Source: Nitrospira sp.
GTDB lineage: Bacteria > Nitrospirota > Nitrospiria > Nitrospirales > Nitrospiraceae
Assembly (NCBI GenBank): GCA_009594865.1
Contig: VOPT01000002.1
Coordinates: forward strand, 1 to 64,000
Direction: 5' to 3'
DNA: 64,000 bases
Shown here: piece after piece, positions 33,181 to 42,009 of the stretch
Numbering within the stretch: the stretch's first letter is position 1
Layout of the letters: each line of letters opens with the position of its first letter
The notes under the pieces: generated by a model
Seen by the model: the letters and a program-made list of their open reading frames with translations, nothing else
The model's database searches: none
What the model was told of the DNA's origin: nothing
Translations under genes and position numbers: made by a program

Positions 33181-34470
33181 ATGAGTCGAGGGCTTGGATC
33201 GCCACTGTCGTTTCTGCTGACCGGATGGGGCTGGCTGCTGCTGACCTCACTGTTGGGACTCGCCGCATTTGGGGGCATCGTACGGGGAGGCCCGCTTCCC
33301 TCCGGCCTTCGCCAATTACACGTCCACGGAGTGCTGATCGGCGGATTGCTCCAATTGATGACCGGCCTGGCGCTCGCGGCCCATGATCTGGCCAGCCATG
33401 AGGGGAAACGGACGACACACCGGCTGCTGTTTCTCAGCATGAATCTCGCGGCCCTTGGATTTGCTGCGGGAGCCTGGTTGCGGAATCCCACCTTGACCTT
33501 GGTCGCGGGATTCTTGCTGGCCGCGCTCTTTATCCCCATGGCCCGCCATATGATGACCGCGCTACGAACCTGCTCAGGGTGGACCCCGCTGCTACCGCTC
33601 TATTTCGGCATCAGCTTCGCCGGCCTGTTCGGCAGCTTGGTTCTAGGAGGCCTGCTCGCCGATGCCTGGTATCCCACCTGGCATGGCATTCTCCGGCTGG
33701 GCCACCTCCATGCAGGCCTGTTGCTGTTCCTCACACTCGGAACCGTCGGAACGATCCAACTGGCGCTCCCGCTGATGGTTCATCACCCACTACGTAGCGC
33801 AGGTTTGGGGCAGATGGTCATGCTGCTTCTGCCGGCCTCCGCCGCCGGGTTGATCACGGGGTTTGTGTTGTCCTCGGTCCATATCCAGTTGGTCGCGGGA
33901 AGTGTTCTCCTGGTCGCGCTGGCGCTGTGCTGCATCAACCTACTGCGCACATGGAGTCAGGCAGGACAGCCTGGATCCGCGGCCACGGACCATCTCCTTA
34001 CGGCATTGACTTTCCTGATGATTATGACCGGAATCGGCTTGGCACTCGGGATCAATGTGTTATGGACACCGCCGGCCATGCCCTATGGCACGCTGCATCT
34101 GGTTGCCTATACCCACACGGCGTTCCTCGGATTTCTCCTACAAAGCATGGTCGGTGGACTGTCCTTCGCCCTCCCGCCCCTGCTTGCCGCCTCGCGGATC
34201 GCGAATCAGAAAAAGCGGGGATCCTATCGCGAAGAGCTTGAACGCATCATGAATCGTTGGCGCGCGGCGCAGGTGGCCACCGTAAGTTTTGGCTCCTTGG
34301 GATTAGTGCTCGTCGCCTCGTTGACCTGGAATCTGCCCCTTTCCTCACCCTGGATTCAAATGGGCACATGGGTAAGCCTGGGGCTGTTGCTACTTCACTT
34401 CACCATGGTCACCATAAAAATCGCACAGGCGACCGGTGCTCTGCCATCCCATGAAGGAACGACGAAGTAA
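33181..34470 (+). CDS. Polytopic His-containing membrane protein, heme-copper-oxidase-like
   Basis: This 429-residue protein has about 12 predicted helices. Histidines fall in places typical of heme-copper oxidase subunit I-like and NnrS-like proteins: RQLHVHGVLIGGLLQ (about 40-55), RLGHLHAGLLLFLTLGT (about 175-192) and HLVAYTHTAFLGFLLQSMVGG (about 305-325). A role in NO or oxygen metabolism is possible, but copper-ligand and heme-ligand patterns of a true oxidase are incomplete, so the call is tentative. It begins 5 bp after thiD and is cotranscribed with it. Confidence 0.55.
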   Translation: MSRGLGSPLSFLLTGWGWLLLTSLLGLAAFGGIVRGGPLPSGLRQLHVHGVLIGGLLQLMTGLALAAHDLASHEGKRTTHRLLFLSMNLAALGFAAGAWLRNPTLTLVAGFLLAALFIPMARHMMTALRTCSGWTPLLPLYFGISFAGLFGSLVLGGLLADAWYPTWHGILRLGHLHAGLLLFLTLGTVGTIQLALPLMVHHPLRSAGLGQMVMLLLPASAAGLITGFVLSSVHIQLVAGSVLLVALALCCINLLRTWSQAGQPGSAATDHLLTALTFLMIMTGIGLALGINVLWTPPAMPYGTLHLVAYTHTAFLGFLLQSMVGGLSFALPPLLAASRIANQKKRGSYREELERIMNRWRAAQVATVSFGSLGLVLVASLTWNLPLSSPWIQMGTWVSLGLLLLHFTMVTIKIAQATGALPSHEGTTK

Positions 34471-34508
34471 GCTCGATCGCATCCCGGATCGCCAGAACGA
34501 CCGACCCT

Positions 34509-35309
34509 ATGGAAGAAACGCTGTCATTTCGTGATCAGGCCGGAAACCGGATTGCGGCCGTGCTCGCCGAACCGCAGCACACCACCGACTCTGTCGCGGT
34601 GCTCTGCCATGGCTTTTTGTCCCACAAGAACAGCACCAGCAACCAAGCCCTGGCTGAGCTCTTCCAACAACGCAGTATCGCCACGCTCCGTTTCGACTGT
34701 TTCGGCCATGGCGACAGCGAAGGGCCCTTCGCCAAACTGACGACCAGTATCGGAGTGGCTCAGGCGCGCGCCGCGTTGACCTATGTCATGACACGAGGCT
34801 ACCGGCGACTGGCACTTGTCGGGTCCAGTTTCGGCGGCCTTGTCTCACTCCTCGCCGCCGCTGAGTGGACAGATTTGCGCCACTCCGCGCCGGCGGATCA
34901 TCCACCGCTCGCCTGCCTCGCACTCAAATGCCCGGTCGTTGATTTCGGCGAAGAGCTTCGCTTAGAGCTGGGCGAAGATGGGCTGCAGGAGTGGCAACGG
35001 ACAAACACCATCCCGGATCTGCATGGAGGACCCTCACGCCTCCCCCTCGACTATGCCTTCTACCAGGATTGCCTCAACCGCATCGCCTACGAACCGGCTC
35101 GCACCATTACCGCACCGACCTTGATCGTCCAAGGGGATCATGACGAGTATGTTCCTCTGCACCAAAGCCAACGGCTGTACGCCTCATTGGCGGGCCCCAA
35201 GCACCTGGAGATTCTTCCCGGCGCTGACCACCGATTCACCAACCCGTCCGACTTCCAGCGCATGCTGACATTGCTTACGGATTGGGTTGCCGCTCCTCCG
35301 ACAGCCTAA
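34509..35309 (+). CDS. Alpha/beta hydrolase (serine aminopeptidase S33 type)
   Basis: This 266-residue cytoplasmic protein has LCHGFLSHKNSTSNQ (oxyanion region), DCFGHGDSEG, the nucleophile elbow VGSSFGGLVSLL, and the Asp-His pair VQGDHDEYVPLHQ / PGADHRFTN. The family includes esterases and acyl hydrolases with an unusual cap. Substrate is unknown. It has no signal peptide, unlike the hydrolase at 25321. It follows the membrane protein gene by 38 bp. Confidence 0.9.
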   Translation: MEETLSFRDQAGNRIAAVLAEPQHTTDSVAVLCHGFLSHKNSTSNQALAELFQQRSIATLRFDCFGHGDSEGPFAKLTTSIGVAQARAALTYVMTRGYRRLALVGSSFGGLVSLLAAAEWTDLRHSAPADHPPLACLALKCPVVDFGEELRLELGEDGLQEWQRTNTIPDLHGGPSRLPLDYAFYQDCLNRIAYEPARTITAPTLIVQGDHDEYVPLHQSQRLYASLAGPKHLEILPGADHRFTNPSDFQRMLTLLTDWVAAPPTA

Positions 35310-35531
35310 CTTCGCTCCATCTCCCGGCCAGCACACCAAGAGGCGTTACACCGGAGGGCGCTGCCCCGTCTGCTTCGCATCCAGAGACACGTGAGAGGAA
35401 GATCGAAGGCATTCTCCTGCACCCGCTGCTCCAACTTGCACAACGAAAAAACAACGAACACTATCGCACAGCGCCATTCTCTGCAAAATGGCTCGTGACG
35501 CGGCTTTCTGACGTTCGTAGGAATTTCTTGC

Positions 35532-35547
35532 TGGCATGCCGGTTGCT
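35532..35547 (+). promoter_or_regulatory. Sigma-54 promoter of the secreted repeat protein
   Basis: TGGCATG-CCGG-TTGCT (35532-35547) matches the -24/-12 consensus TGGCACG-N4-TTGC(A/T) at nearly all positions, with GG and GC exactly 10 bp apart. A start near 35559 leaves a 20-nt leader before the ATG at 35581. No upstream activator sites were found by eye. Confidence 0.7.
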
Positions 35548-35580
35548 CATCCAGCGTCTCGAAATTCCGGAGGAACCATC

Positions 35581-36936
35581 ATGAAGACGCCCAAGAGTGT
35601 GCTGGTTATCGGTGTTGCCGGTTGCTTATCTTCCGCGCTGTGTTCCTCAGCCTTGCCCCCAACCGCCGCTGCCGCAGACACCACGCTCAGCCTGCTGCAG
35701 CAGTCATCGACTGACGCGGTGGCGGTCCTGGCCCAAAACAGCGGCACGGCTCCCATATTTACCAGTCCCACTGCCCTGGTCCTCAGCGCCCCAAAAGGAC
35801 AAACGGCGGTGGGCACGTTGAATCTGAAAAAATCCAGCACGGATCAACACAGCTATTATCTCAGCACGAACCAGGGATGGATCTGGATGAACCCGCCCTA
35901 TGGCAGCACCCAGACCATTACGACCGAAACCGATCAACTGGTGATCACGGCGCAAACGGCCAACCTTCCAGCAGGAACCCACTCCGCCGTGGTCTACATC
36001 GTCGATTCGGGACCGAACAACTTCACCAATATGCTCCGCATTCCAGTCACGCTCACCGTCACGGCATCGGCGGTGGCGCCGCCCCCTCCGCCCCCTGCGG
36101 CAGTGCCCCCGGCCATCATTCCGACACCGAAACCAGTCGTCCTGGCACCGCCCCCGCCGCCGGCTCCCGCTGTCGTACCCCCGCCCCCTGCGCCCGCCCC
36201 ACCGGCTCCGGCCCCGCCAGCACCGGCCACCGTAACCCCCGGACCGATTCAGGTGACTCCGTCCGCCTTGAGTCTGACGAGCGCCAATAACGTCGGGACC
36301 TTAACGCTCCGCAAAACGGGAACCGACCAACACGCCTACTACCTGAGCACGAACCAGGGATGGATCTGGATGAATCCGCCCTATGGCAGCACCCAGACCA
36401 TTACAACCGAAACCGATCAGCTGGTGATCACCGCCCAAACGGCTGGCCTTGCGGCCGGTACCTATACGGGAGTCGTGTACATCGTTGAATCCGGTCCGAA
36501 TAACTTCGCCAATACGCTTCGCATTCCGGTGACATTCACGGTCGCCGCCGGTCAGGCGGCTGCCAGCACGCCGACGACACCGACTCAACCAACGGTGACC
36601 TCTCCGCCCCCGCCGCCTCCCAGCCCGTCGTCACCGGTCCCTGTGACAACGACGCCAACCCCGACGTCATCCGCCTCGACCACGGCGCCCAAGACCGCCA
36701 GCGCCACGGTAAGCTGGAACGCCAATACCGAGTCTGACCTCGCCGGCTACCGCATCTATGTCGGAACGAGATCAGGCAGTTACGGAGTCGTGGGACCATT
36801 CGAGGTGACGAACGCCACCAGCTTCACGGTGCCGAACCTTCCACTCGGCGCCACCTACTTTTTTGCGGTCTCGGCCTTTGACAAGTCGGGAAATGAAAGC
36901 GCGAAATCGGCGGAAGTCAGTAAGAGCCTGTTTTAG
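35581..36936 (+). CDS. Secreted protein: two BACON-like repeats, Pro-rich linkers, fibronectin III
   Basis: This 451-residue protein has a signal peptide (about residues 1-33). Two near-identical domains of about 84 residues begin VGTLNLKKSSTDQHSYYLSTN and VGTLTLRKTGTDQHAYYLSTN; both contain GWIWMNPPYGSTQTITTETD and VYIV(D/E)SGPNNF. The pattern resembles BACON (carbohydrate-associated) domains. They are joined by Pro/Ala-rich linkers (about 160-220 and 320-375). A fibronectin type III domain ends the protein (SATVSWNANTESDLAGYRIYVGTRSGSY). GGAGG precedes the ATG. An extracellular structural or adhesion role is inferred. Confidence 0.85.
   Translation: MKTPKSVLVIGVAGCLSSALCSSALPPTAAAADTTLSLLQQSSTDAVAVLAQNSGTAPIFTSPTALVLSAPKGQTAVGTLNLKKSSTDQHSYYLSTNQGWIWMNPPYGSTQTITTETDQLVITAQTANLPAGTHSAVVYIVDSGPNNFTNMLRIPVTLTVTASAVAPPPPPPAAVPPAIIPTPKPVVLAPPPPPAPAVVPPPPAPAPPAPAPPAPATVTPGPIQVTPSALSLTSANNVGTLTLRKTGTDQHAYYLSTNQGWIWMNPPYGSTQTITTETDQLVITAQTAGLAAGTYTGVVYIVESGPNNFANTLRIPVTFTVAAGQAAASTPTTPTQPTVTSPPPPPPSPSSPVPVTTTPTPTSSASTTAPKTASATVSWNANTESDLAGYRIYVGTRSGSYGVVGPFEVTNATSFTVPNLPLGATYFFAVSAFDKSGNESAKSAEVSKSLF
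35809..36543 (+). repeat. Intragenic direct repeat (units 35809-36060 and 36292-36543)
   Basis: Two in-frame copies of about 252 bp, offset by 483 bp, encode the two BACON-like domains. The central part (for example GGATGGATCTGGATGAA onward, about 100 bp) differs at only a few, mostly third-codon, positions, which indicates recent duplication or gene conversion. Confidence 0.85.
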
Positions 36937-36949
36937 ATCAAGCGAGAAA

Positions 36950-36984
36950 CCGTGAGCTGGTGCGCATGGGCGCCCGGCTCACGG
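36950..36984. terminator. Hairpin between convergent genes
   Basis: CCGTGAGC (36950-36957) and GCTCACGG (36977-36984) pair perfectly across a 19-nt loop that can itself pair through GCGC. It sits between convergent genes, and may stop transcription in both directions. It lacks a T tract. Confidence 0.5.
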
Positions 36985-37006
36985 CGAAGCAGGCCGCCCA
37001 CCTTAT

Positions 37007-37867
37007 CTATCTGGCACATCGAAATCCTGTATAGCTGTTGCGAGTCTCCGGCGGCAGCTTGAACCGGCCATAGGTCAGCAGATACTTCGGCAGGTCTGAC
37101 CAGGATCCTCCTCTCACCACTCGAAATGATCCGGCATCAGGCCCCGATGGATTGTGGCGCGGGCCGGTTTCGTAATATCCAGACCCATACCAATCCGCCA
37201 CCCATTCCCCCGCGTTGCCGGCCATCTGATACAGACCATAGGGGCTACGCCCCGGTTCGTAGTGCTCCACAGGAGCCAGCACCTGGCTGTAGCTGAATCT
37301 CGCCCCTAACCCGAAATTGGCTAGTGCTTCACGCGGGTTCTGATTGCCCCAGGGGAACAATCGTCCATCGGTCCCACGTGCCGCCTTCTCCCACTCGGCT
37401 TCAGTGGGGAGACGTTTCCCACGCCATCTGCAATAGGCTTCGGCATCGAACCAGCTGACGCCAATGACCGGACGATCGTCGTGCTGCGAGAGATCCACCG
37501 ACTCCCATTGCCAGGGAGCCGGACGTGTCGTGGAAGCCAGAAATTCAGCGTAGTGGCCAGTCGTCACCTCATCACGATCCATCTCAAACCGGTCGAGCCA
37601 CACGTCATGCTGTGGTTTCTCGTCCTCCAAAGCGTCCGTTCCATCGGCACCCATACGAAAGGCGCCTTCCGGGATCATGATCATTACAACTTCCGGACGG
37701 ACCTGCAGTTCCGGGCCAGGGCGCGGTTTTCGTAATTGTTCAAGGAGGCCTCCTGCGGACTCAGCGGGAGAGACCAGGACAATGACCAGCAGGCAGCCGA
37801 GCAGCGCAGAGTGCAAGGAGCGCAGGGTCGCTATAGAGGAGAAACCGGTTGGACGAACACCGCTCAT
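37007..37867 (-). CDS. Secreted FGE/SUMF1-domain protein
   Basis: This 286-residue protein has an N-terminal hydrophobic export signal (LHSALLGCLLVIVLVSPAESAG) and then the formylglycine-generating-enzyme/SUMF1 (C-type lectin) fold: IPEGAFRMGADGTDALEDEKPQHDV, DRDEVTTGHYAEFL, PVIGVSWFDAEAYCRWRGKRLPTEAEWEKAARG, NAGEWVADWYG and VVRGGSWSD. The redox Cys pair of true FGE is not seen. Bacterial members of this fold often bind or modify other proteins or sugars. Starts at 37867 (ATG) or 37879 (GTG) are both possible. Confidence 0.85.
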   Translation of the reverse strand: MSGVRPTGFSSIATLRSLHSALLGCLLVIVLVSPAESAGGLLEQLRKPRPGPELQVRPEVVMIMIPEGAFRMGADGTDALEDEKPQHDVWLDRFEMDRDEVTTGHYAEFLASTTRPAPWQWESVDLSQHDDRPVIGVSWFDAEAYCRWRGKRLPTEAEWEKAARGTDGRLFPWGNQNPREALANFGLGARFSYSQVLAPVEHYEPGRSPYGLYQMAGNAGEWVADWYGSGYYETGPRHNPSGPDAGSFRVVRGGSWSDLPKYLLTYGRFKLPPETRNSYTGFRCAR

Positions 37868-37915
37868 GGACCTATGCACCTGAACCTCGCGGTGAGCTAT
37901 TGTATCGACAGACGG

Positions 37916-38578
37916 TCAGGGAATGATTCCGCCCACCACCCAGTGCCGATCGTCCGGCACATCGATGAGAAGGCGAGATAAATTCATTTCAGCCAACTGC
38001 GCCGCCACGTCGTCTTCAGTGAACGCCGCCAGCAGGGAGTGGTAAAAGTCCCGCTTCAGGATCGGATCTTCATCGGCGGCATACTGCTCGACCAACGCCT
38101 GGGCGGCTTCAGGCGATTCGGGCCGCAGTAAATCCATGACCAGAATACAGGCCCCCGGTTTCGCGAGCTGCTTCAGCCGAAACCAGAATTGAAGCGGATT
38201 CGGGACATGATGCAAAAGACTGTTCGAAAGCAGCGCATCGGCCTGCTCCGGTAACGCAACCGACTGAAACCGCTCGCAGCAGAGGGTGATGCGGTCGGTC
38301 AAACCTGCGCCGGCGATAGCCTCCGCCGCCAAATCCAGCATGGGACGGCTCGCGTCTACGGCGGTCACTCGCGCGTCCGGATAGGCCCGAACAAACCGAA
38401 TCGGAATATCACCCGGTCCGCAGCCGAGATCAACGGCATGGCCGCCGCTCCAGCCGGGGAAATGCTCACGAAAGCGATCGACGAAGCCCTGGTTCTCTTC
38501 GGAAAAATCCGCCCTCGCATAGGCGCGAGCTTGCGCCGCATCATCCATCAATTCCGGTTCAAGTACGCGCTTCATCAT
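37916..38578 (-). CDS. Class I SAM-dependent methyltransferase
   Basis: This 220-residue protein has motif I AVDLGCGPGDIPIRF (about residues 48-62), the acidic end of beta-2 in VTAVDASRPMLDLA, and SNSLLHHVPNPLQFWFRLKQL. Its substrate is unknown. The start overlaps the end of the MOSC gene by 20 bp, which suggests coupled translation. Confidence 0.88.
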   Translation of the reverse strand: MMKRVLEPELMDDAAQARAYARADFSEENQGFVDRFREHFPGWSGGHAVDLGCGPGDIPIRFVRAYPDARVTAVDASRPMLDLAAEAIAGAGLTDRITLCCERFQSVALPEQADALLSNSLLHHVPNPLQFWFRLKQLAKPGACILVMDLLRPESPEAAQALVEQYAADEDPILKRDFYHSLLAAFTEDDVAAQLAEMNLSRLLIDVPDDRHWVVGGIIP

Positions 38579-39095
38579 TCGTTCCTACATTGAGTTCAGA
38601 GATCACTGACCGCTCGGTGCACGCGTCAACCACCACTGCATCACCAGGCTTCACTACTCCCTCACCAAGTACTCGCGCGTAGAGACGACTCCAGCCCGGA
38701 TGCGTTTCTTGCGCGATTCGACGAAAATTCCCGTCCCTGAACCATGGCGCGTTCAAGCGACAGGGTGTGGTGTAACTGGTCAGTTCAAGTCGGACATGCT
38801 CGCCGATGGTGAGCCGGTCACCGGGTGCCATGTGCCGCCAATCGAGTCCGGCTACCGTAAGGTTTTCACCGCACGAGCCCGGCCCGATAGAATGCCCCTC
38901 GGCGCGTAAGGCTTCGATGACTTCCAGCGAGTACAGGCAGACGTCCCGATCTTTTCCACCGTGATACTTCCGATTGCGCTGGCGATCGCCGGTCAGCCCA
39001 TCGCTGGTAATCACCGCTGAAAGCACGGCCTCCTTCGGCACTCCGCCATCGGAAACACTGACCTGGTGAACATGTGAAGCCGCCGATCGCTTCAT
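38559..39095 (-). CDS. MOSC-domain protein
   Basis: This 178-residue protein belongs to the YiiM-like MOSC family: VHQVSVSDGGVPKEAVLSAVI, GLTGDRQRNRKYHGGKDRDVCLYSLEVIEAL, GSCGENLTVAGLDW and the conserved Cys in TTPCRLNAPWF. MOSC domains bind molybdenum cofactor or handle sulfur. The ATG at 39095 is chosen, since upstream residues overlap prmA. It lies 7 bp after prmA. The window also encodes a molybdoenzyme (NxrA), but a link is only suggestive. Confidence 0.88.
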   Translation of the reverse strand: MKRSAASHVHQVSVSDGGVPKEAVLSAVITSDGLTGDRQRNRKYHGGKDRDVCLYSLEVIEALRAEGHSIGPGSCGENLTVAGLDWRHMAPGDRLTIGEHVRLELTSYTTPCRLNAPWFRDGNFRRIAQETHPGWSRLYARVLGEGVVKPGDAVVVDACTERSVISELNVGTNDEART

Positions 39096-39102
39096 AGCCG
39101 TA

Positions 39103-40038
39103 TCAGGAACAAAGCCCGCCTTCGCACATCTCCATCGCGGTGGCTTCCAATGCGAGCCATCCATCTCGTTCGCGAACGGCCTTCACATACACTCCGCGAG
39201 CGGCATAGGCCGCTTCAATTTCCGCTCGCTGCTCAACCAACAACCCGGACAATAAGAGCCGGGCAGCACCGGCGGCATACTCGCAGAGCGTTTCGGTGGA
39301 TGCCAGGAGGGTCTGCCGATCCAGATTGGCAAGCACCAGGGTGGGATTGAACGTCTCATGAGGTTGCCGGGCCTGGGCATGTCCCACAGCCAGCGTCAGC
39401 CGCCCGTCGAATCCATTGACCTGGGCATATTCCCGCGCGCAATCCACCGCGACCGCGTCGAAATCCACGCCCAGCGCTTCCGCTGCCCCAAGCCGTACAG
39501 CCACCATCGCCAGGACGCCGCTGCCGGTCCCCACATCCAGGACGCGATCGTCCGGTCGCACCAGCTGCTGCAGCCACTCAATCAGCAGCTGCGTCGTCGC
39601 ATGATGGCCGGTGCCGAATGCCTGCTTGGGATCGATGATCAGTTCGATCTCACCGGAACGCAACGGCACCTCTTTCCAACTCGGCCTGATCAGCACCCCG
39701 CCGATCCTGATCGGCTCGACCAGACGAGACCATTGCGCGTTCCAATCCCGATTTGCCAGCTGATTGATACTCACCGCATGATCCGGGTCCTGGTGCCCCA
39801 GTTGGGTCAGCGCACGTTTCAGGTCCTGCCAGGTATCGGGTCCGCAACGGCCCGCAGGCCAATACAGATGCACCTGGTCATCCTCTTGCCAGGCTCCGGT
39901 CACATCAGGATCGTTCAAGACCCCCAGCAGCTCACCGGCATCCAGGGAGGTGCGCACATCGACTTGAATCCAGTCTTCCCTGTCTTCCACCACGGACTCG
40001 CTCGTCGCAGATTGATCTGCCTTGGAGGTTGACGTCAT
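39103..40038 (-). CDS. prmA: Ribosomal protein L11 methyltransferase
   Basis: This 311-residue enzyme methylates amino groups of ribosomal protein L11. The N-terminal substrate-binding domain (about 25-110) is followed by the hallmark AFGTGHHATTQLLIEWL, motif I VLDVGTGSGVLAMVA, and NPTLVLANLDRQTLL. GGGAG stands 7 nt before the ATG. Length fits PrmA (about 295). It heads a minus-strand operon with the MOSC and methyltransferase genes, and faces the MutS-like gene. Confidence 0.92.
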   Translation of the reverse strand: MTSTSKADQSATSESVVEDREDWIQVDVRTSLDAGELLGVLNDPDVTGAWQEDDQVHLYWPAGRCGPDTWQDLKRALTQLGHQDPDHAVSINQLANRDWNAQWSRLVEPIRIGGVLIRPSWKEVPLRSGEIELIIDPKQAFGTGHHATTQLLIEWLQQLVRPDDRVLDVGTGSGVLAMVAVRLGAAEALGVDFDAVAVDCAREYAQVNGFDGRLTLAVGHAQARQPHETFNPTLVLANLDRQTLLASTETLCEYAAGAARLLLSGLLVEQRAEIEAAYAARGVYVKAVRERDGWLALEATAMEMCEGGLCS

Positions 40039-40067
40039 CTCAGACTCCCAGTATCGTCAGCATTATT

Positions 40068-41948
40068 GTGAATCCACCCACGTCACCAGGATCGAAACCC
40101 ACTCGTGAGCAGCATCTCATCCATGCGCTCCGGCGCGCGGCTCATTTGGACACGAATGGCCGCCGCATCAGCGCGCGGTTTACCACGGCTCGGCTCGCGA
40201 TTTTTGCCGGCGGCCTGCTCGGCGCCGTCATTCCACATAAAATAGGCTGGACGGTGCTTGGCAATCTGGTCCTCGCCTCCGGCTTCGTCCTGTTCCTCAT
40301 CGTGGCCTGGTATCATAACAGGCTCGAAGATCGCTTGCATCGACTCCGGCGCTGGCAAGGCATCAAACGCGTGCACCTGGCGCGACTCGGTTTGAAATGG
40401 ACGGAGATTCCGCTTCGTGAGGTACCCGTTCCGGAGCGCCACGGGTATGCCAGGGACCTTGACCTGGCCGGTCCGCGCTCCCTGCTCCATTTGATCGACC
40501 ACACGATTTCTTCCCAGGGCCGGCAACGTCTCGCCTCATGGCTCTTGGAGCAGCCGCCTCATGCCGCCCAATGGTCGAGCCGGCAGGCCCTCATCCGCGA
40601 ATTGACGCCTCTCTCATTGCTTCGAGACCGACTGATCCTGGAAGCGCAAGCGATGGAGGAAGCCGATATCGACGGGCGACGGCTGCTTTCGGTGTTGCAG
40701 AAACGGGTGGACGATTCAGGACTCATGCCGATGCTGCTGACGGAATCGGTCCTCGCCCTGACCACGGCCGCCCTGCTGCTCGCCGACTTGATGTCCGGCC
40801 TGGGCAATTATTGGATGCTGTCGTTCGGGCTGTACGCTTTTTTGTTCCTCTCGGTCCGCAGCCGGTCGGAAGAAATCTTCGACCATGCCCAGTCGCTGCA
40901 CCTGCAACTGGAACGTCTCAGTTCCGTACTCGGTTATCTGGAACGGCGCGCCTATCGCGCCACTCCGCATCTGGCCCGGCTCTGCGGCCCGCTCCTGCAA
41001 CAACACAGCAGTCCGTCCCGCTCGCTGAAACAGGCCGCCTCCCTGATGAACCGGCTCAGCGTGCGCGCCCATCCCCTTGTGCACTATCTCATCAACGCCG
41101 TCGGTCCATGGGATCTCTTCCATACCTACCGCCTGCAACAACTCCAGGACCGGATTGCGTCGGTTGCGCCGCTCTGGTTCGAACTGCTCGCCGAATTGGA
41201 TGCCGCGGCGTCCCTGGCCACCTTCGCCCACCTGCACCCGGACTATCTCTGGCCGACGCTGCAGCACACCGGCACGGATGGACATGAAGACGGTGATGCG
41301 CCGAGGCTCGTGGCAGAAGGGCTGGCGCATCCGCTCATTCCGGCCGGGGTCCGCGTGGCAAACAACATTACATTTCAGGGGCGAGGACGGATCTTTCTCG
41401 TCACCGGCTCCAACATGTCCGGCAAGAGCACGTTCCTCAGAACCATCGGCCTCAACACCTGCCTCGCGCAGGCGGGAGCTCCGGTGTGTGCCACGGCCTT
41501 TCGCTGGTCGCTGGTGCGCATCGGCAGTTGCATCCGTGTGGATGATTCCCTCGACGGCGGCCTCTCGTTCTTTTATGCCGAGGTGAAACGGCTCAAAACC
41601 ATCTTGGACAGCACCAGAGACCGACAAGGACCGCCGGTGCTGTGGCTGATCGACGAGGTCTTCAAAGGCACCAACAACCGGGAGCGGCTCATCGGCGGGC
41701 ACGCGCTCATTACCGCACTCGCAGGCGGCAACGGATTCGGCCTGGTGACGACCCACGATCTGGAGCTCGCTGAATTAGAAAAGCAGCTGTCCACGGTCAC
41801 CAATGTCCACTTTCAAGAAACCGTCGTGGACGGCGCCCTGCACTTCGATTACCGTCTCAAATCAGGCCCCTGCCCGACGACCAATGCCTTGCGGATCATG
41901 GCGCTCGAAGGGCTTCCGGTTGAGAGTGCCGATCCAACGCCATCGTGA
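40068..41948 (+). CDS. Membrane MutS-like ATPase
   Basis: This protein of about 626 residues has a C-terminal MutS domain V: Walker A VTGSNMSGKSTFLRTIG (about residue 445), the D-loop/Walker B LWLIDEVFKGTNNRERLIGG and the His switch TTHDLELAELE. Unlike true MutS it has predicted transmembrane pairs near the N-terminus (LAIFAGGLLGAVIPH, GNLVLASGFVLFLIVAW) and in the middle (LALTTAALLLADLM, MLSFGLYAFLFLSV). No mismatch-recognition domain is present. It is a member of the poorly studied membrane MutS-related family. Start is uncertain: GTG 40068 is used, TTG 40029 would overlap prmA. Confidence 0.82.
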   Translation: MNPPTSPGSKPTREQHLIHALRRAAHLDTNGRRISARFTTARLAIFAGGLLGAVIPHKIGWTVLGNLVLASGFVLFLIVAWYHNRLEDRLHRLRRWQGIKRVHLARLGLKWTEIPLREVPVPERHGYARDLDLAGPRSLLHLIDHTISSQGRQRLASWLLEQPPHAAQWSSRQALIRELTPLSLLRDRLILEAQAMEEADIDGRRLLSVLQKRVDDSGLMPMLLTESVLALTTAALLLADLMSGLGNYWMLSFGLYAFLFLSVRSRSEEIFDHAQSLHLQLERLSSVLGYLERRAYRATPHLARLCGPLLQQHSSPSRSLKQAASLMNRLSVRAHPLVHYLINAVGPWDLFHTYRLQQLQDRIASVAPLWFELLAELDAAASLATFAHLHPDYLWPTLQHTGTDGHEDGDAPRLVAEGLAHPLIPAGVRVANNITFQGRGRIFLVTGSNMSGKSTFLRTIGLNTCLAQAGAPVCATAFRWSLVRIGSCIRVDDSLDGGLSFFYAEVKRLKTILDSTRDRQGPPVLWLIDEVFKGTNNRERLIGGHALITALAGGNGFGLVTTHDLELAELEKQLSTVTNVHFQETVVDGALHFDYRLKSGPCPTTNALRIMALEGLPVESADPTPS

Positions 41949-42009
41949 TAAGTAATTGCATCATTCCGGCAGTTTCGGCAGACTAAACCCTCACTATTGA
42001 CAGGCGCTT

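Noticed and set aside
40716..41756. Minus-strand ORF of 346 codons
   Set aside because: It is antisense to the MutS-like ATPase, which has clear motifs.
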